21,269 bases of DNA from DATCDR01 sp036510575 (GCA_036510575.1 DATCDR010000055.1:1-21269), one strand, 5' to 3'; positions 1 to 8,030 are shown, counted from the first letter of the stretch. Notes: generated from the sequence alone by a model not told the origin. A program made the numbers and translations.

Positions 1-62
1 GATCGCAGCGTCACAGATAGGGCCCTGACCAGGCTCGCAGCGACGGCGCAATCTTCCTCCGG

Positions 63-68
63 TAGCCT
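63..68 (+). promoter_or_regulatory. Candidate leaderless -10 element (TAGCCT) of the aminotransferase
   Basis: TAGCCT is followed by exactly six bases (gaggcg) and then the ATG at 75. A transcript initiating the usual distance after this -10 would start at or next to the A of the ATG. No convincing -35 hexamer is visible in the short upstream sequence. The GAGG just before the ATG could instead be a weak ribosome binding site. The same arrangement recurs at six other genes in this window, which raises confidence. Confidence 0.5.
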
Positions 69-74
69 GAGGCG

Positions 75-1271
75 ATGGAGTTTCGCCGAATCAAAGGCCT
101 GCCGCCGTACGTCTTCGCCGAGATCGACGCGTTGAAGCTGGCAGCGCGGAGGGCCGGAGACGACGTCATCGACCTCGGCTTCGGTAACCCTGACATCCCC
201 TCGCCCGATGTCGCCGTCGAGAAGTTGGTGGAGGCCGCGCACAACCCGCGGAACCACCGCTACTCCTCTTCGCGAGGTATCCCGAAGCTTCGCCAGGCGA
301 TCGCGGATCTCTACCTCCGCCGCTTCGGCGTCGAACTCGATCCCGACACCGAGGTAGTCACCACGATCGGTGCCAAAGAGGGTCTCTCGCATCTGATGTG
401 GGTTGTCGTCGGTCCAGGCGACACGGCGCTCGTGCCGTCCCCGTCGTATCCGATTCACATCTACGCCCCGATCCTCGCCGGGGCCGACGTGCGGATGATC
501 CGACTCGAGAATCTCGGGAGTGACGAGAGCGACGCCGGTGAGGCGTTCTTCGCGAATCTCGTCGAGGCATGGGAGTCCGCCTGGCCAAAGCCCAAGGTCG
601 TGATCTTCTCCTTCCCACACAATCCGACGACGGCGTGTATCGATCTGCCGACGATGACCCGCCTCGTCGAGTTCGCCAACGAACACGACGTCTTGTTGGT
701 CCATGACTTCGCCTACGCCGAGACCGCCTTTGACGGCTTCAAGCCCCCCTCGATTCTCGAGGTGCCCGGTGCGAAGGATGTCGCCGTCGAGCTCTACACG
801 CTCACGAAGTCGTTCTCGATGGCAGGTTGGCGCGTGGCGTTCCTCGTCGGCAACGCCGAGGTGGTCGCTGCGCTCACGAAGTTGAAGAGCTATCTCGACT
901 ACGGCTCGTTTCAGCCAATCCAGATCGCCGCGATCGTTGCGATGAACGAGGCACCGCAGTATCCGACCGTCGTGAACAAGATCTACGAGCATCGTCGCGA
1001 CGCACTCTGTGACGGCTTGAACCGCATCGGGTGGGAGGTGACCCGCCCGAAGGGAACGATGTTCGTGTGGGCACCGATCCCTGAGCCCTACGAGGAGATG
1101 GGGTCGCTCGAGTTCTCTAAGTTCTTGGTCCAAGAGGCCAAGGTCGCCACAGCCCCAGGGGTGGGATTCGGGCCTGGCGGCGACGGCTACGTGCGCTTCG
1201 CGCTGATCGAAAACGAACAACGTATCGCCCAGGGCATGCGGACGATAAAGGCAGCGCTCCCGAAGCTCTGA
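75..1271 (+). CDS. Class I/II pyridoxal-phosphate aminotransferase, AlaC-like
   Basis: A 398-residue fold-type I aminotransferase of the usual length for the AlaC/aspartate aminotransferase group, which moves an amino group between an amino acid and a 2-oxo acid in the cytoplasm. The landmarks are in order. An LGFGNPD segment near residue 35 lies in the N-terminal substrate region. SFPHNPTT at 179-186 holds the conserved Asn183 and Pro184. Asp211 in HDFAYAE would pair with the pyridine nitrogen. Lys245 in LTKSFSMAGWR is the predicted Schiff-base lysine. Arg373 in GYVRFAL would bind the substrate carboxylate. All expected catalytic residues are present, so the enzyme should be active. The substrate cannot be read from sequence: alanine/glutamate or an aromatic/branched acceptor are possible. 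The start is the ATG preceded by a leaderless-type TAGCCT. The gene appears monocistronic, with a 450-bp spacer downstream. Confidence 0.93.
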   Translation: MEFRRIKGLPPYVFAEIDALKLAARRAGDDVIDLGFGNPDIPSPDVAVEKLVEAAHNPRNHRYSSSRGIPKLRQAIADLYLRRFGVELDPDTEVVTTIGAKEGLSHLMWVVVGPGDTALVPSPSYPIHIYAPILAGADVRMIRLENLGSDESDAGEAFFANLVEAWESAWPKPKVVIFSFPHNPTTACIDLPTMTRLVEFANEHDVLLVHDFAYAETAFDGFKPPSILEVPGAKDVAVELYTLTKSFSMAGWRVAFLVGNAEVVAALTKLKSYLDYGSFQPIQIAAIVAMNEAPQYPTVVNKIYEHRRDALCDGLNRIGWEVTRPKGTMFVWAPIPEPYEEMGSLEFSKFLVQEAKVATAPGVGFGPGGDGYVRFALIENEQRIAQGMRTIKAALPKL

Positions 1272-1393
1272 TTCACGTTCCGCTCTGCTCGCGCCGTGCC
1301 TGGTAACTGCCCAAATGGGACGGACCGAGCGAATTTGAGGATCAAGCTGAATCACCGAAGCCGACGGCGAAGTTTGGCGTTGTGACCCCGCCT

Positions 1394-1428
1394 GGCGCAT
1401 CGCTACTTAGGTGCAGCGATGTTTCGCC
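1394..1428 (+). repeat. Inverted repeat / possible terminator after the aminotransferase
   Basis: CATCGCT (1398-1404) and AGCGATG (1415-1421) are perfect 7-bp arms around a 10-base loop. Outer GGCG (1394-1397) can also pair with CGCC (1425-1428) across a TTT bulge, giving about 11 pairs. There is no following T-run, so this is not a classic intrinsic terminator. It could be a T-less actinobacterial terminator or part of a regulatory structure. Confidence 0.35.
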
Positions 1429-1508
1429 GTGTGCACGAAAGCGGTTCGTGGTGGGCGTGTGACGATTGTTAACGGAAGGTAAAACCTTGCGCTGCGGAAA
1501 AGAATCGA

Positions 1509-1538
1509 TTGACAGGGTCGTAACTACGATGGTGTAAT
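1509..1538 (+). promoter_or_regulatory. nrdJ promoter, TTGACA-N18-TGTAAT
   Basis: A perfect consensus -35 TTGACA (1509-1514) is separated by 18 bases from TGTAAT (1533-1538), a good housekeeping-sigma -10. Transcription would begin near 1545. The two NrdR-like boxes lie immediately downstream, overlapping the predicted start region, which suits repression by NrdR. Confidence 0.75.
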
Positions 1539-1540
1539 TG

Positions 1541-1556
1541 CATCCTCATCTTGTAT
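1541..1556 (+). promoter_or_regulatory. NrdR box 1 (degenerate)
   Basis: CATCCTCATCTTGTAT keeps C at position 4, the central AT, and TTGT of the NrdR consensus acaCwatATaTwGtgt. It is a weak match alone. It starts exactly 31 bp before the better second box and shares CATCTTGT with it. NrdR boxes are known to occur as pairs about three helical turns apart, so the spacing supports it. Confidence 0.55.
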
Positions 1557-1571
1557 CTAGCGGTGAACCAA

Positions 1572-1587
1572 CCACTACATCTTGTGG
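1572..1587 (+). promoter_or_regulatory. NrdR box 2
   Basis: CCACTACATCTTGTGG matches 12 of 16 positions of the palindromic NrdR consensus and is itself part of an imperfect palindrome, ACCA...TGGT. NrdR is the ATP/dATP-sensing repressor of ribonucleotide reductase genes, and the downstream gene is a ribonucleotide reductase. No nrdR gene is in the window. Confidence 0.7.
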
Positions 1588-1721
1588 TTTCTGCTGTGCC
1601 GATGTGAGGTGAGCTGGGCGAATAGGCCGTAGAATCGAAGAGCGGTGTCACAGGTACTTGCTAGATGTTGGGGGCGCGAGGCGCTTCGCACGGGGGCGGG
1701 CCCCTCAGGAGGAGAGACGGA

Positions 1722-4538
1722 ATGGCAATCACGAGCGAACAGCTTGGTATCGGGATTCGGCGGTTCTTTACCGACGGTGTGACGCATCCCTACGACACCT
1801 TGACGTGGGAGCGGCGCGACTCGCGCATCTCTGACTACCGGACCGGTGAGGTCGCCTTCGAACAGATCGGTGTCGAGGTTCCCTCCACGTGGAGCATGAA
1901 CGCGACCAACATCCTCGCTCAGAAGTACTTCCGGGGCACCGTCGGTGACGTAAACCGAGAGGTGTCGCTTCGCCAGGTCATCGACCGTGTCGCTGACACC
2001 ATCACCGCGTGGGGAATGAAGGACGGCTACTTCGCCGACGAGGACGAGGCCAGCACCTTTTGTGACGAGCTGAAGTACCTCATCGTGAACCAAAAGGCTG
2101 CCTTCAACTCTCCAGTGTGGTTCAACATCGGTGTGCGCGACGTACCCCAGCAGGCCTCCGCCTGCTTCATTCTCGCCGTCGAGGACTCGATGAGCTCCAT
2201 CCTCAACTGGTACGTAGAAGAAGGGACGATCTTCAAGGGCGGCTCCGGGTCCGGGGCCAACTTGTCGCACATTCGAAGCTCGCGCGAGCTGCTCGCCGGC
2301 GGCGGAACCGCGTCGGGACCGGTGAGCTTCATGCGCGGCGCAGACGCCTCTGCTGGAACCATCAAGTCGGGAGGCAAGACGCGGCGTGCCGCGAAGATGG
2401 TCATCTTGGACGCCGATCACCCAGACATCCGCGAGTTCATCTGGTGCAAGGCAAGAGAAGAGAACAAGGCAAGGGCCCTTCGCGATGCGGGATTCGACAT
2501 GGACCTCGACGGCGCGGACATCCATTCGATCCAGTATCAGAACGCCAACAACTCCGTCCGGGTGACGGACTCCTTCATGGAGGCGGTGATCAACGACGAG
2601 GTCTGGAACCTCACCGCCCGCTCGGACGGCTCGGTGATCGACACCGTTCGGGCACGCGACCTGTTCCGCGAGATCGCTGTCGCGGCATGGGAGTGTGCCG
2701 ATCCGGGCATGCAGTACGACACAACGATCAACCGCTGGCACACCGCGCCGAACACCGGTCGAATCGACGGCTCGAATCCGTGCAGCGAGTACTTCCACCT
2801 CAACAACTCGGCCTGCAACCTCGCAAGCCTCAACCTCTTGTCGTTCAGCTCGCCCGATGACACTTTCGACGTGGAGGGTTTCCGCCAGACCGTCGAGGTC
2901 ATCTTCACCGCACAAGAGATCCTCGTCGGTAACGCCGACTACCCGACGACCAAGATCGGCGACATTACACGGGACTTCCGCCAGATCGGCATCGGCTACG
3001 CCAACCTCGGCGCGATGTTGATGTCGCTCGGCCTTCCCTACGACTCAGCGGCAGGGCGTGCGGTCGCGGCGTCGGTCTCTGCGCTCATGACCGGGCACTC
3101 CTATGCCACCTCGGCGCGGATCGCTTCTCGGATGGGACCCTTCGCAGGGTACGCGGCGAATGCCGACGCGATGCTGAACGTGTTGCGGATGCACCGTGCA
3201 GAGGTCGACAACATCGACGCCGAGCTGGCGCCAAAGAAGTTGCTCGACGCGGCACTCGACGCCTGGGATTCAGCGGTCGCCATCGGCGAGGTCTATGGCG
3301 TGCGGAACTCCCAAGCGAGTGTGCTCGCCCCGACGGGAACCATCTCGTTCCTGATGGACTGTGACACAACCGGTGTCGAGCCGGACCTGGGCCTTGTGAA
3401 GATGAAGAAGCTCGTCGGCGGTGGGACGATGTCGATCGTCAACCAGACGATCCCTCGTGCGCTTCGACGCCTCGGCTACAACGAGGCCGAAAATGCCGAG
3501 ATCGTCGCGTACATCGACGAGAACCGGACGATTCTCGGTGCGCCCTACGTGAAGGCGGAGCACCTGCCGGTCTTTGCCTGCTCGATGGGCGACAACGTGA
3601 TCCACTACTCCGGGCACGTAAAGATGCTCGGAGCGGTGCAGCCGTTCATCTCAGGCGGCATCTCCAAGACCGTCAACATGCCTGAGGACGCGACGGTCGA
3701 AGATGTCGAGCAGCTGCATATCGATGCCTGGAAGATGGGCATCAAGGCTGTCGCGATCTACCGGGACAACTGCAAGGTGGGCCAGCCGCTCTCCACTACG
3801 ACCAAGGCACAGGATCTGGCCGCGGCGGTGGCAAGTGCCGGGCCTGTGCACGCGGAGCTGACCGGTCGAATCGCCGAGCTCGAGGACCAGCTCGCCGGCG
3901 TGTTGGCACCCGCGCCCACATCTCGGGCACGACTTCCTCGGCGTCGGTCGTCTTCGACGTTCTCGTTTCGCGTCGCTGACTGTGAGGGTTACGTCACCGT
4001 CGGGGAGTACGAGGACGGTCGCCCGGGAGAGGTCTTCATGAAGGTTTCCAAGCAGGGTTCGACCCTCTCTGGCGTGATGGACGCGTTCGCCATCTCGGTC
4101 AGCCTCGGCCTCCAACACGGCGTGCCGCTCTCGACCTTCGTCCGCAAGTACACAAACATGCGATTCGAGCCCGCCGGTATCACCGACGACGCCGAGCTTC
4201 GTCTGGCGTCAAGTCTCGTGGACTACATCTTCCGCCGACTCGCCTTGGACTACCTCCCGCTCGATGAGCGGATGGATCTCGGGATCTTGTCGACGGGGGA
4301 GCGCACGCAGCCAACCCTGCCGGGCCTCGAGGAGCTCGAACTGGGCGATGCCATCCGGAGTGAGCATGAGCACTTCGGCGACGGCGGCGACGCGACCGCG
4401 CAGGTTCGCAGGATCGAGTTGACGCCGAACATCGAGAATCGCGACGCCCCGTACTGCTACTCGTGCGGGAACGCGATGCAGCGTGCTGGGTCGTGCTTCG
4501 TCTGCTCCTCGTGCGGGTCGACAAGCGGCTGTAGTTAG
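1722..4538 (+). CDS. nrdJ: Vitamin B12-dependent class II ribonucleoside-diphosphate reductase
   Basis: A 938-residue adenosylcobalamin-dependent reductase that converts ribonucleotides to deoxyribonucleotides without oxygen or a separate radical subunit. Key landmarks: FNSPVWFN (128-135); Cys148 in ASACF as one redox cysteine; GGSGSGANLS (173-182); NPCSEY at 352-357 with Asn352, thiyl-radical Cys354 and Glu356; Cys365 eleven residues later as the second redox cysteine; SVLAPTGTISF near 533; and GGISKTVN at 645-652. The C-terminus (912-937) has CYSC, CFVC, CSSC and a terminal SGC, the Zn-ribbon and swinging-cysteine tail typical of NrdJ. The segment around 690-750 is a low-complexity linker. 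The start is the ATG behind AGGAGG with nine bases spacing; an in-frame ATG at 1665 lacks such a site and would add an atypical GR-rich extension. It is likely controlled by NrdR through the tandem boxes. Confidence 0.96.
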   Translation: MAITSEQLGIGIRRFFTDGVTHPYDTLTWERRDSRISDYRTGEVAFEQIGVEVPSTWSMNATNILAQKYFRGTVGDVNREVSLRQVIDRVADTITAWGMKDGYFADEDEASTFCDELKYLIVNQKAAFNSPVWFNIGVRDVPQQASACFILAVEDSMSSILNWYVEEGTIFKGGSGSGANLSHIRSSRELLAGGGTASGPVSFMRGADASAGTIKSGGKTRRAAKMVILDADHPDIREFIWCKAREENKARALRDAGFDMDLDGADIHSIQYQNANNSVRVTDSFMEAVINDEVWNLTARSDGSVIDTVRARDLFREIAVAAWECADPGMQYDTTINRWHTAPNTGRIDGSNPCSEYFHLNNSACNLASLNLLSFSSPDDTFDVEGFRQTVEVIFTAQEILVGNADYPTTKIGDITRDFRQIGIGYANLGAMLMSLGLPYDSAAGRAVAASVSALMTGHSYATSARIASRMGPFAGYAANADAMLNVLRMHRAEVDNIDAELAPKKLLDAALDAWDSAVAIGEVYGVRNSQASVLAPTGTISFLMDCDTTGVEPDLGLVKMKKLVGGGTMSIVNQTIPRALRRLGYNEAENAEIVAYIDENRTILGAPYVKAEHLPVFACSMGDNVIHYSGHVKMLGAVQPFISGGISKTVNMPEDATVEDVEQLHIDAWKMGIKAVAIYRDNCKVGQPLSTTTKAQDLAAAVASAGPVHAELTGRIAELEDQLAGVLAPAPTSRARLPRRRSSSTFSFRVADCEGYVTVGEYEDGRPGEVFMKVSKQGSTLSGVMDAFAISVSLGLQHGVPLSTFVRKYTNMRFEPAGITDDAELRLASSLVDYIFRRLALDYLPLDERMDLGILSTGERTQPTLPGLEELELGDAIRSEHEHFGDGGDATAQVRRIELTPNIENRDAPYCYSCGNAMQRAGSCFVCSSCGSTSGCS

Positions 4539-4579
4539 CCCAGAACTCTCGCTGGTTCACCTTCTGGTGTGGACGCTCG

Positions 4580-5057
4580 CATCAAGACAGCGACGACAAC
4601 GCGGCGAGTTCGCTCCGCAACGAGGTGGGCGGCGCACCGGTGACCTCGCGCTATGACGATCTCGCCGGGCTTAGCGCCACGGTGCCAAACACCGAGGGCT
4701 ACTTGGGCGAGACGATGACGATCGCGCTCGACTAGGCCGAGCTGCTAAAGCACCTGGTTTCCCGGAACTCGGTGCTCGACGACGCCTCGCGCGCCTACGA
4801 GCTGCCTCGTGCGCCACGTCATCTCACTCGACTACTGGGGGATCACGACCGGACCTCCACCTGAGACGAGCGTGGCGCTGAAAAATGGCTCGGTGCCGAT
4901 CGTCGATGGCAACTGGAAGATCAACTCCATTTGCTACGTGACCAGCGACGGTCGGAGCTACGTGGCAGCGGTGCTCACGAACGAGAACCCGGGTGAGTAC
5001 AACGGCATCGAGACGACCGACGAGAGCTCGTCTCGCGTCTGGAGCACTCGCTCCTCG
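4580..5057 (+). pseudogene. Decayed serine hydrolase (class A beta-lactamase-like) remnant
   Basis: Two reading frames read as consecutive parts of one actinobacterial beta-lactamase-like serine hydrolase. The first (codons from 4580) gives an SDN-like SDDNAASSLRNEVGG, then LSATVPNTEGYLGETMT. It meets an in-frame TAG at 4733-4735, where relatives have a Gln, and continues as AELLKHLV to RAYEL. At about 4804 the frame changes, consistent with loss of two bases from a Gly codon. The second frame continues as LVRHVISLDYWGITTGPP, then VALKNGS (the KTG-like position) and VWSTRSS. The N-terminal half with the signal peptide and SxxK serine is missing; nrdJ ends only about 40 bp upstream. Three lesions make function very unlikely. 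The family assignment rests on remembered conserved segments, not on an alignment. Confidence 0.75.
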
Positions 5058-5071
5058 CAGGCCGCGGCTGC

Positions 5072-6307
5072 TCAGCTACGTGCGCCGTCGGCTGCTGTGG
5101 CTGACACCATGACGTGTGCGGAACGAAATCTCGACCCGACGACGAGGAGCAGGGTGAGGGCACCGATCCCTGCGCCTAAGGCGCACACCCCTGCCCACTT
5201 CGCCGTCGCGTAGACCGTCCCGGCCACCGCCGAGCCAATCGCACCTCCGGAGAAGTTGACGACCATGTATGCCGAGTTGACCCGACTGCGTGCTTGTGGC
5301 GCGAGCCGGTAGATGACGCTCTGGTTGGTGACCGCCATCCCCTGGGTTCCGATGTCGAGCAAGACGATGCCGAGGATCATCGCCCACAGCGAGTGCCGCC
5401 CCTCATAGAGCACGCCGAAGCTGACGAGGATGAGCGCCGCGAACGAAGTCGTGAGCTGGGCGACATGCCCGCGGTCTGCAAGGCGACCGGTCACGTTGGC
5501 ACAGATCGCGCCTGCGGCTCCGACGAGCCCGAAGAGCCCGATGATGGTCTCGCTGTAGTGATAGGGAGGGCCGGCGAGCACGAATGCCACCGTCGTCCAA
5601 AAGACGCTGAACGCCGCGAACGCGAGCGCCGCATAAAAGGCTCGCTGGCGGATCGCCCGTTCGGTTCGAAAGAGCGCTACGACCGATGCCAACAGCTCCG
5701 GATACGAGTGCGTGGTTGGCCGGATCTCATCTGGCAGTCGCCGGAACAACACGATCGCAAGCACGACGACGAGCACCGCGGCAGCGAAGTACACCGTCTG
5801 CCATCCCGCGACGTCAGCGACTAGGCCGGCGAGGGTACGCGCGAGCAGGATCCCGATGAGCAGCCCGCTCATCACCTTTCCGACGACCGTGCCGCGGTTG
5901 GCCTCGTTGGCGAGCTCTGCGGCTAACGGAATCAACATCTGCGCAGCCACCGAGCCGAGGCCGACAATGACGAGGACCGCGATCAAGGTCCCGATGTTCG
6001 GTGAGATCGCCGCCAGCACGAGGCCAACGGCAGTGATCCCGAGCACCGCCGGCACGAGGCGTCGACGCGACACCATGTCACCGATCGGCACGAGCAGACC
6101 GAGTCCGAGCGCGTAGCCGACCTGAGAGCCGGTGACGATGAGCGCGGTGATGCTCGGACCGGAGTGGAACGTGCCGGCGATCTCGTGCAGCAGGGGTTGG
6201 GCGTAGTAGAGGTTGGCGACCGAGACCCCGCACGCGGTCGCCAACAGGAGAATGAGGCCGTTTGACAGAACGCCGGGCGCGACCGCTTGCGGTGCGCGCT
6301 TCGACAT
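5072..6307 (-). CDS. Major facilitator superfamily transporter, YnfM/AraJ-like
   Basis: A 411-residue polytopic inner-membrane protein with about 12 hydrophobic helices, the usual MFS size. The first helix carries NLYYAQPLL, a hallmark of the YnfM/AraJ-type drug or sugar efflux subgroup. The loop after helix 2 has PIGDMVSRRRLVP, a motif-A variant, and the loop between helices 8 and 9 has GRLADRG. The TNQSVIYRLAPQARSRVNSAYM segment is also typical of that subgroup. Substrate unknown; export of a small toxic molecule is a guess. The ATG at 6307 is preferred to one at 6343, which would overlap the acetyltransferase gene and has no ribosome site. It lies 19 bp after the acetyltransferase stop, so read-through is likely, but it also has its own TAGGGT seven bases before the ATG. 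Confidence 0.9.
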   Translation of the reverse strand: MSKRAPQAVAPGVLSNGLILLLATACGVSVANLYYAQPLLHEIAGTFHSGPSITALIVTGSQVGYALGLGLLVPIGDMVSRRRLVPAVLGITAVGLVLAAISPNIGTLIAVLVIVGLGSVAAQMLIPLAAELANEANRGTVVGKVMSGLLIGILLARTLAGLVADVAGWQTVYFAAAVLVVVLAIVLFRRLPDEIRPTTHSYPELLASVVALFRTERAIRQRAFYAALAFAAFSVFWTTVAFVLAGPPYHYSETIIGLFGLVGAAGAICANVTGRLADRGHVAQLTTSFAALILVSFGVLYEGRHSLWAMILGIVLLDIGTQGMAVTNQSVIYRLAPQARSRVNSAYMVVNFSGGAIGSAVAGTVYATAKWAGVCALGAGIGALTLLLVVGSRFRSAHVMVSATAADGARS

Positions 6308-6314
6308 GGCTTCT

Positions 6315-6320
6315 ACCCTA
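6315..6320 (-). promoter_or_regulatory. Candidate leaderless -10 (TAGGGT) of the MFS gene ending at 5072
   Basis: On the minus strand TAGGGT is followed by seven bases (agaagcc) and the ATG at 6307. It sits in the 19-bp gap after the acetyltransferase stop, so it would be an internal promoter in the SDR-GNAT-MFS operon. No -35 is evident. The AGGG within it could also act as a weak ribosome site. Confidence 0.4.
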
Positions 6321-6326
6321 GAGGAG

Positions 6327-7208
6327 CTAGCCGAAAAGGCCATTCGGAAGATAGGGGTTGGGGAGGTGTTCGATGCCCCTCGTCATGACCGCGCCGTGGA
6401 CCTCGATCTTGGCGCGTTGGCGAGCGGCCTGCTCGATCGCCCACTGCTGCTCGCCGGCGATCCACGAGGCCGAGCGGAGCACTCCGTCTGGATGACCCGA
6501 GAGCACCGCGGCAAGGAGATTGCCCGCGACCGACTCGTTCGCTGCGCCGAGCGCGTTCAGCCGATTGGCAGAAAGCACCGCGTAGCCGGCTTCCTCGTGG
6601 AGCAGCAACGTCGCGCCGCCTTCTAACCAGAAGGCAATGTCGACGCCCCTTGCCGAGCCGCGAAGTGCGCGATCGATCGACTCCACGTACTCGAGGTCCT
6701 CGGGCGTTCCGTCGCTTACGCGGATGTGGCCAAGGTCGAGCTCGGCGATCGGCTCGCGCCCGGTTATCTCGACGGCTGGCCGGAGGGTGAAACCCGCCCG
6801 CACGTAGCGATGGATCGCTCGCGGGTCACTCGAAGAAAAGATGTAGGCAGCGGTGGCGCCGCTTGAGTAGTCGAGTGCGGCGGATAGGAGCCGTTGGCCG
6901 ATACCGAGGTCCTGGAAATCGGGCGCGACGGCCAACATCGCAAGCACGAAGGTTCCTTCACGCAGGTGCGCCTGGGCAATGCCGATGACTTCGCCGTCAG
7001 CGACGGCGACGAACGAGCCGCCAGGATCGTGACGAAGCAGATGGGCGCGCCGCGCGACAGCTGCCGCGTGCTCGGCTGCGGTAGGGGGCGTGGGACTAGA
7101 GGGAAACTCCGTACTCGTCGCGAATGCGTCGCGCCATACCTGGTTGGCAACGGCGAAGTCGTTCTCGGTCATGTTCCGGAGTGCCACGGTCTCACGTCGG
7201 CTGGCCAT
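6327..7208 (-). CDS. GNAT-family N-acetyltransferase
   Basis: A 293-residue protein whose N-terminal half (about 8-150) is a GNAT fold. LAMLAVAPDFQDLGIGQRLL around residues 90-108 is motif A, with the Q/R-x-x-G-x-G/A loop that binds acetyl-CoA pyrophosphate. YVRAGF near 136 is the motif-B region. The C-terminal 140 residues form a second region ending in PNPYLPNGLFG; this two-part layout is known in actinobacterial GNATs. The acceptor is unknown, and modification of an antibiotic, amino acid or protein is possible. The ATG at 7208 is favoured by AAGGTG five bases upstream; a GTG at 7211 overlaps that signal. The gene follows the SDR stop by 48 bp and precedes the MFS gene by 19 bp, so the three are probably cotranscribed. 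Confidence 0.88.
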   Translation of the reverse strand: MASRRETVALRNMTENDFAVANQVWRDAFATSTEFPSSPTPPTAAEHAAAVARRAHLLRHDPGGSFVAVADGEVIGIAQAHLREGTFVLAMLAVAPDFQDLGIGQRLLSAALDYSSGATAAYIFSSSDPRAIHRYVRAGFTLRPAVEITGREPIAELDLGHIRVSDGTPEDLEYVESIDRALRGSARGVDIAFWLEGGATLLLHEEAGYAVLSANRLNALGAANESVAGNLLAAVLSGHPDGVLRSASWIAGEQQWAIEQAARQRAKIEVHGAVMTRGIEHLPNPYLPNGLFG

Positions 7209-7256
7209 CACTTCACCTTCTCGCGGGGATCATGTTGCCGAGACTTGATGGCGGTC

Positions 7257-8030
7257 TCAGACCGCTCCACCATAGAGGTCGAGCGTTGCGGCCATGCCGC
7301 CGTCAGGGGAGATCGTCTCGCCGGTCACAAAGCGCGCCGCGTCGGATGCAAGGAAGACGATGACGTCGGCGATGTCGTCAACACTCGCCCATCGGCGAAG
7401 CGGCGTCTGGGCTTCGATGGATTCGATGACGCCTGAGATCGCGCGGTTCTTCGTCCAGAGCGCGGTGTCGACGGCACCAGGGGCGACCGCGTTCACTCGG
7501 ATGCCGTCGGGGCCGAGCTCGATCGCGAGCGACCTCGTCGCGGCCTCGAGCGCACCTTTGCTTGCAGCGTAGGCGGCGCGTCGAGGCGTTCCGCGGATCG
7601 CAGAGAGCGTGGTCAAGTTGATCACTGAGCCGGCTCGAGCCGCCCGCATCGAAGGAAGGAGTGCGGCGATGAGGAGCAGTGGGGCCCGGACGTTCACTGC
7701 GAGAAGCTCGTCGATCTGCTCGGCGTTTAAGTCCTCACTTGGTTGCCGCACCGCGAGCGCGGCGTTGTTCACGAGGATCTCGACACCACCGAGGCGCTCG
7801 AGGGCTTCTGCAGCTAGTGCTGCCGGTGCGCTTTTTTCGCTGAGGTCGCCGAGGAGGATTACCGGGTCGTGCTCAAGAGCCGAAGCAACGGCTTCGAGGG
7901 CCTCGGCATCCCTGCCAGTTAATGCCACGCGGGCGCCGGCGCGGTCGAGCGCGACTGCCGTAGCTGCGCCGATGCCGCGCGACGCGCCAGTTACGAGCGC
8001 GCGTCGTCCTTCGAGCGAAAAGAGGTCCAT
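7257..8030 (-). CDS. Short-chain dehydrogenase/reductase (SDR)
   Basis: A 257-residue classical SDR, a cytoplasmic NAD(P)-dependent oxidoreductase with a Rossmann fold. TGASRGIG at 14-21 is the dinucleotide-binding loop; Arg40 after the second strand suggests NADP preference. NNA lies at 88-90, N113 is the structural Asn, and YAASK puts Tyr154 and Lys158 in place. The residue 13 before Tyr154, normally the catalytic Ser, is Thr141 (NLTTLS), a notable substitution. GGM near 245 is the usual C-terminal signature. Substrate unknown. An open frame extends upstream to 8291, but that extension is atypical and not family-like. The ATG at 8030 has TACGCT six bases upstream and gives the standard family length. 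It is first in the SDR-GNAT-MFS operon and divergent from the HelD gene. Confidence 0.92.
   Translation of the reverse strand: MDLFSLEGRRALVTGASRGIGAATAVALDRAGARVALTGRDAEALEAVASALEHDPVILLGDLSEKSAPAALAAEALERLGGVEILVNNAALAVRQPSEDLNAEQIDELLAVNVRAPLLLIAALLPSMRAARAGSVINLTTLSAIRGTPRRAAYAASKGALEAATRSLAIELGPDGIRVNAVAPGAVDTALWTKNRAISGVIESIEAQTPLRRWASVDDIADVIVFLASDAARFVTGETISPDGGMAATLDLYGGAV

Larger units (their letters stand above)
1272..1721 (+). other. 450-bp intergenic regulatory region upstream of nrdJ
   Basis: No credible gene lies here. Its first half holds three small hairpin-forming inverted repeats: 1394-1428, 1434-1450 (CACGAA/TTCGTG) and 1476-1488 (AAGGT/ACCTT). Its second half holds the nrdJ promoter at 1509-1538 and two NrdR-like boxes, leaving a leader of about 177 nt before the nrdJ ATG. 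The last 60 bases are very GC-rich (1671-1706) and end in the strong AGGAGG at 1707-1712, nine bases before the ATG at 1722. Confidence 0.8.

Noticed and set aside
1545..1721. Cobalamin riboswitch upstream of nrdJ
   Set aside because: I found no sequence resembling the conserved B12 box or its flanking helices. A covariance-model search would be needed to be certain.
1575..2915. 446-codon open frame antisense to nrdJ
   Set aside because: Its product is Val/Arg/Asp-rich with no recognisable domain, and it lies opposite a clearly real NrdJ. GC-biased third positions commonly keep the antisense frame open.
4809..5213. 134-residue hypothetical protein
   Set aside because: It is the last third of the serine hydrolase pseudogene read from an internal GTG, followed by antisense of the MFS gene; it is not an independent gene.
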